DNA of 64,000 nt from contig OX359194.1 in the NCBI GenBank assembly GCA_947172415.1, positions 3,472,001 to 3,536,000 on the forward strand. Reading direction: 5' to 3'. How positions within the stretch are numbered: position 1 is the stretch's first letter; the number at the start of each line of letters is the position of its first letter. Below, piece after piece: positions 47,001-56,539 of this stretch. The position numbers were made by a program, and so were the translations under genes. This DNA is from Chondrosia reniformis. Taxonomy: Eukaryota; Porifera; Demospongiae; Chondrillida; Chondrillidae. The notes beneath the pieces were generated by a model. That model ran no database searches and was not told the origin of the DNA. It was given only the letters and a program-made list of their open reading frames with translations.

Positions 47001-47905
47001 TATGTTTACATGAATGCAACCCATTGTACTTTCCTCTAAAGCCATATAATTGCATGTGAGGGAGTTTTCGTGCCAATATATGCATTGGTGGGGCTTGGTC
47101 GAAGCCCCTTCAACGCTTGTTTCTGTGTAATTGCTATGACCTTTGAGCACTTGCACAAGATAAAAGGCAGGCACTGTATTAAGTAATTATTATCTTACAG
47201 CTGAATTAATCCTTGGTTTAGTAGGTAAGGATGCATGCAGTGTATATATGTGCATGCTGGTGGGGTTCAAGCCATGGCAGCTGAACTTTTTTCCCCTCTT
47301 TTTCTCTTAACTCATTATATGCAAAAACAGACAAAACTTCCTTATGCATCCAATACACATAACTGTGAAGCTGAGAAGGTATAATTTCCAGACCAAACCC
47401 ATATTTATGATCTCTACAATATGCTACATGAAGAAGTGTATACATTTATATCAGCACCATTCTATAATAATTATTTATTGTATCCATGCATATCATATTG
47501 TAGGTTCAGTTGTGTCTTTGGCTGCCTTTGATCATGAGGAAATGGATGAAAGCAGTGCTTTGAGTAAGCTGCTGCACACTCAGGCATAGTATGTACATGT
47601 GTTTGTGTGATATGTTAATTGATCATGCTTGTGTGCATTTTTGCATTGTTTGTATGTGTAGGGCTAAATGGATCAAACTGGATGGTTTCATGTACAAGAA
47701 GGGTGCTGGTGTCATACACAAAATCAACCAGATGCCTCAGATTGCCCAGATTGTTGCTATTTATGTTTGTAGAGTGAAAAGAGTTATATTTCATTTGCAC
47801 ACACTTCACTATGCCCAGCATCTTCGAGCCTATGTAGAGAAACCTTCATCCATTCACACACTCACCACTTGTGACAGCCTCATCATACCCCATCCTATTC
47901 ATATA
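44041..47905 (+). pseudogene. Multi-exon gene of an uncharacterised 'HDILEG' family, broken
   Basis: From ATG 44041: MAELVCLLCPQERTAHLGFS, a C2H2-like finger (C.RTFCKFRTFENHISSYH), a Ser-rich linker and RSSAMFLLHMKEGHKLTQAA. Further exons: 44750-44898 (EPIRIVLGERRNWIGSG), 45039-45212 (NGHKSETYYLQDFCDGKAF), 45295-45446 (GIFYFTLGNIHPKFRSKLSA), about 45558-45719 (SADNLGSLALGGFKESCSAK), about 45871-46264 (LLPDVMHDILEGALQYEMKL), about 46386-46670 (VIPKMHFMVHMPRLMIQ), about 46745-46932 (LLQHWTMRYEARHSYFK), about 47504-47588, and about 47662-47900. HDILEG and PKMHF..HMPR blocks are typical of multi-copy animal proteins of unknown function, perhaps of transposon origin. Lesions: a 1-base loss near 44175, a frame change near 44815, and a TAG for Gln after FRSKLSAI. 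It is not functional as read. Confidence 0.6.
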
Positions 47906-48176
47906 CGTATTTGTACACCAAAATACACTTTTCATTTTGTCTCATCACATTAAGGCAGAAGATTAATTTTGCGCACCAACTGCCATAATTATTATAACTT
48001 TGTTAATGAGATGAAATTGAATGTCTAATGTTACAATACACATACAAGCATGTTGGTTCCATCAAAATAGGTCCACTTTCTCATTGCATGCATGTGCAGA
48101 CAAATGAAAAGAACCTGCACAAAGGAATTGTAGGCAACATTATCCAAGTATAATCAGGTAGTTGAAGGAGCGTCTG

Positions 48177-48446
48177 TCAGCAGACACCTGCATGCTGGAG
48201 GTGTTGGCCCAGCTCCCTCAGGAAGGGCGAGGTGTCAGGACCAAACACACCTGCAGTCTCAATGGCTGCCGGGACAAAAGAGTAGCACTGGTTGAGGGCA
48301 CTGTACTTACTCTTCTTCCGCTCCTCTGCTGCAGCTGCAGCAGCTCCCATATGGCTACCTGCACTATTAAGGTAAGAAGGTGCGAAGGTGTCCAGGCATG
48401 TATATATATAGTTATTGAATATTTGTGGGACTTGAATAAGCACCAC
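48177..48446 (-). pseudogene. C-terminal fragment of a retrotransposon-type protein
   Basis: The minus frame reads EERKKSKYSALNQCYSFVPA, then IETAGVFGPDTSPFLRELGQ. The KY..L...Y.FVP.A.ET.GVFGP....F...LG pattern is one I recall from the end of RT-containing repeat proteins in cnidarians and sponges. No RT precedes it here, so it is a short remnant. Confidence 0.4.
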
Positions 48447-48594
48447 TGTTAGTGCTGATTCAATGGCATGGTGTCAGTTGTACACCTTTCGGTGTCAGGA
48501 CTACACCTTGGGCAGCTTGGGTGTTGTACAACACCCCAAGAGAAATGTTGTAAAACACCCCATTTTTAACAGTGGACACAAACACTCCCCCAGT

Positions 48595-48790
48595 CATAAA
48601 AGGTAACCTAAATAATTTATATTCAGAAAGACCTAGAGGCAAACAAGACCATATGAAAGACCTATAGCTATCAGAAGCCAAACACCAGAAGGCAAGACAC
48701 CAGGAGGAGGCCAGACACCACAAAATCAAACACTAGAAAGCCAGTCACAAGGAGGCCAAGGGTTATTAATAAACTTAAACACCTGAACTA
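48595..48790 (+). repeat. Dispersed repeat family D, copy 1
   Basis: About 190 bp that recurs at 55322-55525 and 55968-56145. Shared blocks are CAGAAAGACCTAGAGGCAAA, AAGACCTATAGCTA.CAGAAG and GGAGGCCAAGGGTT. The A-rich CCAGA/CACCAG-repeated body has no coding potential. This copy stops at the left inverted repeat at 48799. Confidence 0.8.
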
Positions 48791-48798
48791 TGGTAGGT

Positions 48799-48822
48799 GC
48801 CATAATAAAGGTAACATTAATT
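48799..48822 (+). repeat. Left 24-bp inverted repeat of the 48.8-54.2 kb segment
   Basis: GCCATAATAAAGGTAACATT + AATT, a perfect inverted match to 54200-54223. The surrounding host DNA on both sides belongs to the same dispersed repeat unit (families D and C), which is continuous in the copy near 55500. This suggests that the DNA between the inverted repeats was inserted. Confidence 0.75.
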
Positions 48823-48832
48823 GGGTAAAGGC

Positions 48833-48892
48833 TAACAGTTAACAGTTAACTTTAAACAGTTAATGACTAACTGTTAACCGTTAAAATTTACC
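48833..48892. repeat. GTTAAC-rich tract after the left inverted repeat
   Basis: CTAACAGTTAACAGTTAACT followed by further AACTGTTAACCGTTAA words. Similar tracts occur at 33038-33145 and 50712-50790. Confidence 0.7.
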
Positions 48893-49170
48893 CGAATTGA
48901 CTGCCTGAGAATATACATAAGGAATCGTCTTACTTTAATTGGCATCTCAGCAAAACTCGAAAAGTCAGAGACAAGTACACCGAAGGATTCGTCTACTACA
49001 TACATATATCTCGTTGAAACCTGTGTCTACAAAGGAAGGCAACTACATTTTTCTTCGATTTCTCTTTGAAAATTACCTTTTCTACATATGCACATGCACA
49101 CGAAATTTCTGAGGTGTTATACCCCTTTTCAGAAGCAACAGAAGTTAACGTTAATCGATCTCGATAGCAA

Positions 49171-49972
49171 GATGACATTGTCTATGTATTGCACGTTGAT
49201 TATTCAGCTATATTTTGAAAGAAAAGTTTCATATCGATATATCGCAAAGGTTTTGAAAACAGAAGGAATGGTAGTTCCTCCTAAGACAATTTGGAAGACA
49301 ATTCAGAAGTATAAAACCCATGGTATGTTCACACACCTACCAGGATCTGGGAGACCTTTTATGCTGAATAGTGACATCTTGAGAGTGGTAGAAGATCAAA
49401 TGAATGATGAAGATGACACGACTGCTACCCAACTTGAAGATCTTAGAAGAAAAGGGATACCGTATTTCTGTGAGAACTCTTATTAGAGCCAGGCTAATAT
49501 TGGGATGGGCTTTCCATGGAAGCCGATATTGCCAAAAGATTCGGGAAAGAAATAAAGAAAAACTAGTACTTTGGGCCAGAGAAAACCTTGGGAATAAATT
49601 TGAGGATGTAGTATGGACAGATGAATCCATGACACAATTGGAAAATCACAGGACATTCTCCTATAGGAAGGCTGGAACAGCTCCAAAGCCGAAAGCAAAA
49701 CCTAAAATACATACAAAGTTATGGTGTGGGAAGTAATATCTAAGAAAGGAGCTACAAATATTTGTCTTATCAAGGGAGGTGTTGGCAGTACAACTTATCA
49801 GGAGACTCAACAGACACATCTCTTGCCTTTCTTAGCTGAAACGTTATCCAATGGCAAAATTCAGTAAGATAATGCTCCTTACCACACCTCACTGTCCATC
49901 AGAAGGTTCCTGGAGCGGCATGGCATAACGGTCATGAAGACACCTGCAGAGAGCCCAGATTTGAACCCCATT
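49171..49972 (+). pseudogene. Tc1/mariner transposase, broken and split by a LINE tail
   Basis: The frame starts near MTLSMYCTLIIQLYFERK with the paired-type helix-turn-helix (VSYRYIAKVLKTEGM.VPPKT-like, then TIWKTIQKYKTHG and LPGSGRP). A frame change near 49420 leads to ISVRTLIRARLILGWAFHGS, VVWTDESMTQLENH with catalytic Asp 1, and, after another change, NGKIQ, a TAA stop, DNAPYHTSLSIRRFLERHG with catalytic Asp 2, and AESPDLNPI. In the DD34E family the catalytic Glu follows NPI directly, 34 residues after Asp 2. Here the frame is interrupted at that codon by the LINE tail at 49973. The transposase is dead. Confidence 0.85.
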
Positions 49973-50110
49973 AGGATTAGGATTAGGAATAGGAATCGTA
50001 TTTAATATGGGAAGCCTTTAGCCAAGAGGCTACTCTTCCAGGCACCCACAATAGTACAAACAACATAACATAACAACATAAACACAAAATACAATAAATC
50101 AGTCAGCAAT
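49973..50110 (-). mobile_element. 3' tail of a CR1/L2-like LINE inside the Tc1 relic
   Basis: Read on the minus strand, GGGTGCCTGGAAGAGTAGCC, then GGCTAAAGGCTTCCCATATT and AAATACGATTCC, end in (TAATCC)n. This is the form of a CR1/L2-like 3' end with its microsatellite tail. On the plus strand the tail reads (TTAGGA)n and looks telomere-like. The right limit is not certain. Confidence 0.55.
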
Positions 50111-50349
50111 AATCAGTTTGTTCAGTGCCATGTAACTAGAGAAATCCTGGAAACCCAGACTGAAGGATGTGGATGGCAATGATGAGTTCTTCAGTAATTG
50201 TGTTTGCAGATGTTGTAGGGATTGTAGAAATACATTCCTGAAACATAGGTTCGCTGCCAGTTATACTGTCCTGTAGCTGAGAGTCGGTGGGCTCCTGTTC
50301 AACAACTATAGGCAGTTTTTCTTGGCTGGAAGGTTATAAGATTCTATAA

Positions 50350-50680
50350 TCAACACTGAATTAGATTTCCTCGCTTGCACCCATGTTCTCTTCCTTTAAT
50401 TCTTTGATTCGATCTCTTCGCCAACTGATGTTGTCTTCCTTTTATTCGCTATTTCAATCTCTTCACCGACTCTAACAACAATAGCGTTCTACACCCTTGA
50501 CTTGGTCTTTATCGTTACCCATTCACTGACGGCCAAGTCTGCTGTTGCTCCTTGTAATCTTCGTATCTTCTTGAGTGGCTTGTAGAAGTCCTTTCCACCA
50601 TATTTTGAGGAATTACTTTTTCTCTTATCGAATTAAAACTCTCTGCATCGTTTCCTTTGATTGTCGATTTATTCGATTAT
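50350..50680 (-). pseudogene. BEN-family N-terminal fragment, second copy
   Basis: From about 50640 leftwards: SSKYGGKDFYKPLKKIRRLQ, GATADLAVSEWVTIKTKSRV, a stop, NAIVV, then repeated EEIE...KRKT-like sequence. It lines up with KRYDGKDF...EPLKKLGRQKGAEGRLTADE of the 32-kb copy. Both copies are preceded by a GTTAAC-rich tract. No BEN domain follows here. Confidence 0.5.
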
Positions 50681-50711
50681 TTCACAATTGGATTATTTCA
50701 CACTTCGTCGT

Positions 50712-50790
50712 GAAACATTTAACGACCAACGGTTAACCATTAACTTTTTACCGTTAACGGTTACCACTTATCGGTTAATGGTTAGAAGTT
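50712..50790. repeat. GTTAAC-rich tract upstream of the second BEN-family fragment
   Basis: ACGGTTAACCATTAAC, ACCGTTAACGGTTACC and CGGTTAATGGTTAG words in a row, about 35-110 bp upstream of the minus-strand BEN-family fragment. Confidence 0.65.
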
Positions 50791-50957
50791 GAAGTGTAGT
50801 TAATGTTTACTATAAATAAATTAATATAATGCTACAGCTGATAATATAAAATATATACAATAATATTTATATAATATAGATATATAGTAAGTAGTTAGTA
50901 ATATAATATAACAGTTGGTTCTCTTTATTGAAGATTAGCTGGATTAGTTGCCTGAGT

Positions 50958-53900
50958 TTAGTTGTCCATGGGAACCCTGCCTTCTGCGCAGGCAAGGTCA
51001 ATGGTGTCGCTGGACCATGGACATTCAGGGCGATGGCAGGCTGAGCGAGAGCCGCGCAAACACATGATTGCTGATCTCAGCAGCGAGAAGTTGAGTCGAC
51101 ATCTTAGCCAATGCACCGTCTTTCCATATGGCTTGCCCTGTTTCTCCGCAATGCATGAAGCCAGCCTCTTGTACACCACTGTTGCCATTGTTCCCATGCC
51201 TCCTGCTGTTGTGAAGACCAGTGGTGAGAACGATCCGTGCTCTACTTCTCTGATCCTCTCTTCATAAGTCCTCTTCTTTTCCATCTCCTGCTTTCGGTAG
51301 CACTGAGCTAGGGGTGTGTTGAGGTGGCTTTGCGCAAAGGGGTTGAAAACCCTGACATCGAAGAATGTGCGTTGCCTATCTCTCCCCCAGAAGTTCTCAG
51401 CCACAATGTCTAAGCGAGCTCCGTCTTCCCTGTTGGCAGATTTGTGCTTCAGTTGTTCCTCTGTAACTGCTTGTAGGCAGGGCTCTATGCCAACTCCGTA
51501 ACAGACTTCACTCATGAGATTGGCTGTCAAGTCCCTGATCTCGTTGTGTCGAATTGATGGAAATCCTCCTCGACTACAGCTGAGTGCATGTTCAATTGTG
51601 AGTCTTTGGCCACAGACGCAATGGGATGGTAAGAGATGTGGATTCCAGCCATATCGCAGGCAAAGGGCATCTCTGAAGGCACCTTTGTGCAGAGTGAATC
51701 CATGATTGGCAATGGGCAGGGTTGAGAGCCAGCTTGAGGCCCCCTTCTCTGCAGAGACTGTCATGGCTCTCCGCTTTCTGTCAGGCATTCTCTCATTGAG
51801 TTGTTCTGCAGCCATTGCTTCCTGTTGGCGGCGTATGTTACGTGCAGTATTCTTTGCTCTGATCTGTTCTGATTTAGCCTCTGGTGGGTATTCTTGTGAC
51901 TGCATCATGATGAGGGCTGTAAGCGGAGCAGTGATCTTCTCACTTGTTCTGCATTGACTTGCTGCTTGGCAGGATGGATCAATGATGCCAAGTCCCCCAA
52001 GACGAACTGGAAGTGCCATCAGATCTCTGTCGTTGTCATTGAAGGCATTCTGGCCTGTGATGGCTGGTAGGAGAACATTGCGGATGGCATCCTCCAGTGG
52101 TCTGAATAGGTCTTCAGTGTTTGGAACTGTCCTGGCCAGGTAGGTCCATTTGCTGATGAGACCATGTGTGAGGGCTGCATAGGCAGCTTGTGGTTGGGTG
52201 GTTGCGAAGGTTGATAGACGCTCTACCTCACTGACCCATTCAGTTACCTTCTGTTGAACATAACTTTCTACAAATGCATGTTTGCCAAGGGCTGCTCCTA
52301 GGTGTCTTTTCCCTTCCATGGTGATGGCTACCCCTGTTTCTTGGAATATGGTGCTTGCTTCCTCAAGTTTGCTCTCTTTGACTATGAGCCATGTCTTGGA
52401 TGCATTAGGGTAGTACCCATAGTCTGGTCCCAGCTCTACAATGCGATCCCACCACTTTCTGAGACGAGTGAGCTCCCCACCTGCCGTTGCATCATCGGCA
52501 AACCAGACTTGCTTTGCTTCCTCATCTTGAAGGTGGCGAATGAGTGGAGAGATAGCCACAGCATACATTGCCATGGCCAGCGGATCTCCTTGGGTTGTGC
52601 CTTCCTGAGATAGCAGAGTTTCTCCATCTATGAAAAGTTGGATGTCTTCCCGGTACGTGTTGATGAGGACCTTGGATAATGTAGGGCAGAGATTGGTGAT
52701 GTTCCGTAAAGCTATCTGACGGTTCAGGGCGTTGAACGCATTGGATGCGTCTACTAGGATCATTGCCTCTGTCTCAGGAGCTTCATACACTCGACGCATG
52801 GCATGTACAGCTGCCTCACAGCCTGACAGATGTCCAGCACATACTTGGAGTGGTCCAGCAGCGGCTTGAATGTCATCACTGATGGTTGTTGCAATGGATC
52901 TGCCTATGATTCGGCGTATTGTCTCACCGATGCCAATTGGTCTCACTCCGGGGCTCTTATCCAGGGCGATGAGTCGACAGGCAACCAGGGCTGAGATCCC
53001 AACTGGGTCTACATAACTTGTGCATATCCGTCTGGCTGTTGCAGCCACAGCATCGCAGAGATCAGTGGATGCAGATTTGAAGGAGTTACACAAGCGTTTC
53101 CAGGCTGCTGCATCTAGCCCCGAGGGGCCAGCTGCTCCGTCTGTTTTGAGTGCAGTGCTGCGAATAAGGTCTCCATCTATTCTTTCAAAAAGAATTGGGT
53201 GGGGCTGGGTGATAGGCGTATCTGGTATAAAGATGGCTGATTGTTTTCCAGGTTGTTTTGGTGGGTGTTTCTTTCTCAGGACTTCTCTTACTGTTGCTGG
53301 CTTGGAGGGGTTGCAGGGTTCAATCTGGCTGTCTAGACAGAGTGGGCCACTGCTGTTGTCATTGGCAACTAGGCGAAGTGCAGCTCTTACTTTTCCCTCC
53401 ATCATCAGCTTGGCAAAAGTGCAAGCATTCTGCCTTGGGTCTCTTGGGTTTCTGTGTACTCTGGTGGCCTGGTGTTGGATGGTTCGACCCTCGTTCATCA
53501 GGTCATCTAGATCACCGTTAGTCCATTGCTGGAGACGGCGCTCTAGGAGTATGGTATGGTCTTTGGCTTTGGATTTGTGGTGAGGCTTTTGAAGGAGGAG
53601 GGCAGGCATGACCATTGCAGCTCTTAATGTAATACTTTCGAGGGCTGACTGATCAGCGTAGGCATGGAATAGACGAGCCAGTTCATGTGTGAATAGCTTG
53701 CCTGCTCTTCCTGAGGGTACCTTGAACAGGTTGCGTTTCCAGTGCACAGTTTCACTGTAGCACTGGTTGATGGATTGCGAAAATGCCTCTCCATTCTTGT
53801 CTCCCCATCGAAAGTTGGGGGCTGATGTGGGTTGAAAGCAGGGAAGGTCTTCAATAGCTGAGGCGCTATCTTTCGTGTTGACGCTAGGTGTCAAAGTCTC

Positions 53901-54161
53901 GTTCACGATTGTCATATGGGGAAGAGGCGTTGCTCCATCGTGTCTGAGTGATCGGTTCTCATCCATTGTCATCTGGTGGCTTGTTGCTGCTGCAGTTGGG
54001 AGAGACTTTGTCGCGACAGTGGGCATAAGCCGTTGATCCCCAGTGTTGGCGCAGTGACCCTGGCGAGACGGCAAACAGTTCACGCAGTCACTGTTCGACT
54101 TCTTGCATGAGCAATTCTTGCAGCGTCCACTGACGTTACATCGACAGCATACGGACGGCAT
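50958..54161 (-). CDS. R2-like non-LTR retrotransposon protein (RT + restriction-like endonuclease), intact
   Basis: 1067 codons from ATG 54161 (MPSVCCRCN); the open frame continues a little upstream without another ATG. N-terminus: Cys-rich CCRCN, GRCKNCSCKKSNSDCVNC, resembling a CXC (tesmin-like) metal-binding motif. RT palm: AMILVDASNAFNALNRQIAL (motif A), TTQGDPLAMAMYAVAISPLI (B), VWFADDATAGG with the catalytic FADD (C), and YYPNASKTWLIVKE (D). After the thumb comes the R2-type knuckle CVCGQRLTIEHALSC (C-x-C-x7-H-x3-C). A PD-(D/E)XK-type endonuclease follows with ARLDI and RTFFDVRVFNPFAQ. This nicks target DNA and primes reverse transcription. AATAAA lies just past the stop (minus strand, about 50925). 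The right inverted repeat at 54200-54223 starts 39 bp upstream of the ATG. No stop or frameshift is present, so it is recently active or selected. Confidence 0.88.
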   Translation of the reverse strand: MPSVCCRCNVSGRCKNCSCKKSNSDCVNCLPSRQGHCANTGDQRLMPTVATKSLPTAAATSHQMTMDENRSLRHDGATPLPHMTIVNETLTPSVNTKDSASAIEDLPCFQPTSAPNFRWGDKNGEAFSQSINQCYSETVHWKRNLFKVPSGRAGKLFTHELARLFHAYADQSALESITLRAAMVMPALLLQKPHHKSKAKDHTILLERRLQQWTNGDLDDLMNEGRTIQHQATRVHRNPRDPRQNACTFAKLMMEGKVRAALRLVANDNSSGPLCLDSQIEPCNPSKPATVREVLRKKHPPKQPGKQSAIFIPDTPITQPHPILFERIDGDLIRSTALKTDGAAGPSGLDAAAWKRLCNSFKSASTDLCDAVAATARRICTSYVDPVGISALVACRLIALDKSPGVRPIGIGETIRRIIGRSIATTISDDIQAAAGPLQVCAGHLSGCEAAVHAMRRVYEAPETEAMILVDASNAFNALNRQIALRNITNLCPTLSKVLINTYREDIQLFIDGETLLSQEGTTQGDPLAMAMYAVAISPLIRHLQDEEAKQVWFADDATAGGELTRLRKWWDRIVELGPDYGYYPNASKTWLIVKESKLEEASTIFQETGVAITMEGKRHLGAALGKHAFVESYVQQKVTEWVSEVERLSTFATTQPQAAYAALTHGLISKWTYLARTVPNTEDLFRPLEDAIRNVLLPAITGQNAFNDNDRDLMALPVRLGGLGIIDPSCQAASQCRTSEKITAPLTALIMMQSQEYPPEAKSEQIRAKNTARNIRRQQEAMAAEQLNERMPDRKRRAMTVSAEKGASSWLSTLPIANHGFTLHKGAFRDALCLRYGWNPHLLPSHCVCGQRLTIEHALSCSRGGFPSIRHNEIRDLTANLMSEVCYGVGIEPCLQAVTEEQLKHKSANREDGARLDIVAENFWGRDRQRTFFDVRVFNPFAQSHLNTPLAQCYRKQEMEKKRTYEERIREVEHGSFSPLVFTTAGGMGTMATVVYKRLASCIAEKQGKPYGKTVHWLRCRLNFSLLRSAIMCLRGSRSACHRPECPWSSDTIDLACAEGRVPMDN

Positions 54162-54199
54162 CCTGCAAGTGCCCCTGAAAAGGCGAAACAACTCTGTAA

Positions 54200-54223
54200 A
54201 ATTAATGTTACCTTTATTATGGC
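54200..54223 (-). repeat. Right 24-bp inverted repeat of the 48.8-54.2 kb segment
   Basis: Reverse complement of 48799-48822 without mismatch. Repeat-family DNA (GTGTACTGTATATATGTTTG...) starts directly outside it, and the continuation of the same unit is seen uninterrupted near 55520-55540. Confidence 0.75.
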
Positions 54224-54229
54224 GTGTAC

Positions 54230-55280
54230 TGTATATATGTTTGATACGTTAGTCTCGCACGCCCTCAACTTCAGAAGATTGGGTCTGGTTAGTCTAGGTC
54301 GCTATTTATTCATCCGTTCATGGGCAAACGAACAGCAAGGTGGAGCACAAAATTTAAATTACACAGTCTATTGCAAACAAAACCCAGAAATAAAAAGAAG
54401 ATGGCGTCCTCAAGCTTGCCAAAATTCTCCAATAAGGTTTTTATTTCTTACAATTCGCCATAGGTAAATCTTATATCCCAATTTCAACATGAGAAAAAAT
54501 TACTGATAGATATACACATTAATAATATACTGTATTATCTCTAATATAAATCTGGGGCTTGTATTTTTTACACCCCTCTGAAACCGGGCATATTTGCTTG
54601 GCTTCTGTCCTTCATTTTTCCATCCTTATATTTATATTGGAAATCAACTTTGCTGGGACAATTTCCACATAAACTATGGTACCAGTCATTAAAAATGTGC
54701 GTCTTTACCCTACCCATATCAAAAGCGAATACAGCTCATACATACATATTAAAATCTGAAACAGGTTCAGTCGTATACATATACATAAGGTCATTAGCAC
54801 ATTCAAGATTAGTCAATAGGATGCTTTTATATACTTTGTTGACAGCTCGATCATCAATTCGATATTTGGTTAATGCTCGCTACTTGCCTCGCTCTCACTA
54901 CACTATATACTTTAATTGTGTCAAATACATTTAACATCTGAAACATATACGTTTGTAAAGTTAGTCCTACGCATTCATTCGTGCGTGGGATAACTAAAGT
55001 AAGATCTAGCAGAAAATGTAAATTCCACACCTCGTAATCAACCTAGGATGAACTTGCTTGCAAGAATATATGATAAGTATAAATACCATAAGTACTTTAA
55101 TGATGTGTCAGTCAGTGAACTTATATTGAGGACTGCACTTTTATTTTTGATTACTTGTAAATTGTAAGCTTCTATTTGAGACGACCTTGTTTTAAAAACC
55201 TGGGCTTATATTAGAGATAACACGGTTTTTTAAAAATGTTGTGTAGTTATTTCCCTACTAGTACATTATTTAATACGGCC
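54230..55280 (+). repeat. Dispersed repeat family C, copy 2
   Basis: Matches 38100-38246 and 39240-40170. Landmarks are AAGAAGATGGCGTCCTCAAG, TATTATCTCTAATATAAATC, AATGATGTGTCAGT and TTATATTAGAGATAA. It is followed directly by repeat D copy 2. It contains only short chance frames. Confidence 0.72.
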
Positions 55281-55321
55281 TTCTACATTTTCTTATATAA
55301 ACAGAAAATCATATACAACAT

Positions 55322-55525
55322 AAAAGGGAGCCTAAATAATTCCTTTTCAGAAAGACCTAGAGGCAAACTAGGACTATACGAAAGACCTATAGCTACCAGA
55401 AGCCAAACGCTAGAACGCCAGACACCAGCAGTAGGCAAGACATCAAAAAATCAAACACAAGGAATCCAGTCACCAGAAAACCAGAGGCCAGGAGGCCAAG
55501 GGTTTTCATAAACTTAAACAATTGA
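55322..55525 (+). repeat. Dispersed repeat family D, copy 2
   Basis: Same blocks as 48595-48790 (AGAAAGACCTAGAGGCAAAC, CAGAGGCCAGGAGGCCAAGG). Here the DNA runs on without interruption into repeat C copy 3, showing the undisturbed order D then C. Confidence 0.8.
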
Positions 55526-55529
55526 ACTT

Positions 55530-55930
55530 CATATGTTTGATAAGTTATTCTTGCACTTCCCCAACTTCAACAAGAATGACAAAAAAGCCTTGGGAGATTG
55601 GGTCTGGTTAGTTTAGCTAGCTAGCCCGGGCCCTCACATTCATCCATGCGTGGGAGAATGCAAAGTAAGGTCTAGAGGAAAACATAAATTCCACACCTCG
55701 TAGTCAACCTAGGAGGGATTGGCGTGCGACACTATTTGATAAGCATTAATACCATAAGTACCTTAATAATGTGTCAGTGGGCTTATATTGATAACTTGTA
55801 AATGGTAGGCTTCTATTGGAGAGAGGCTTGTATTAAAAACCTGGGCTATATTAGAGATAATACAGTACTTTTAAAAATGTTCTGTAGTTCCCAATGAATA
55901 CATTATTTCATGCGGCCTTATACGGCCTTT
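55530..55930 (+). repeat. Dispersed repeat family C, copy 3 (short)
   Basis: Begins ATATGTTTGATAAGTTATTC and shares the AATTCCACACCTCGTA, AATGATGTGTCAGT-like and AATACAGTA...AAAATGTTCTG blocks with 39730-40130 and 54960-55260. It is followed by D copy 3, so C and D alternate as a tandemly arranged compound repeat. Confidence 0.7.
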
Positions 55931-55967
55931 CTACATTTTCTTATATATACAGAAAATTGTAGACAAC

Positions 55968-56145
55968 ATAAAAGGGAGACTAAATAACTACTATCCAGAA
56001 ATACCTAGTGGCAAACAAGGACCATATGAAAAACCTATAGCTACCAGAAGCCAAACACCAGAATGCCAGCCACCAAAAACCGGACACCAGGAAGCCAGTC
56101 ACCAGAAAACCAGAGGCCAGAGGCCAAAGGTTCTCATAAACTCTA
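55968..56145 (+). repeat. Dispersed repeat family D, copy 3
   Basis: A shorter D copy (AACCTATAGCTACCAGAAGC, CAGTCACCAGAAAACCAGAG, AGGCCAAAGGTT). It ends the C-D block. Confidence 0.75.
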
Positions 56146-56539
56146 AGAGCTTTTAACAGCTGCTTTTTATCTATTTGAATGCAGCATATCATAAATGGAA
56201 TTTCCTTATTTGATAATGTCCTACCCTCCTACGAACCAAAAATGGTTCCTACTTCAGAATTTTAGTAGCACAAACTAAAGCGTCTAATAAGATTTTTAAG
56301 CACCAACAATTAGCTCTTGGATGGGATAATCCCTTGAAAGAATGACACCCGACTACTTAATAAACCCTGGGGATCTGTAGTTCATTAAAAAGGTACACTC
56401 ATTTTGCCGACTTTTTCAGTAAATCTTTGATTTTGTCAAGACATCTTAAGCTACTTCAGTAAAGATGAATCTGAAAACAAATTTGAAGAACCGCTTGAGG
56501 TGACATTGATTTATAAGAGGAAAAGACTGAAAGTCAAGA

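Noticed and set aside
49973..50005. Telomere-like TTAGGATTAGGATTAGG
   Set aside because: It reads better as the reverse complement of a LINE (TAATCC)n tail; it is only three to four units and directly follows a recognisable LINE 3' end on the minus strand.
51316..53583. Several plus-strand open frames across the R2-like gene
   Set aside because: Antisense shadows of the long minus-strand frame, favoured by its higher GC content.
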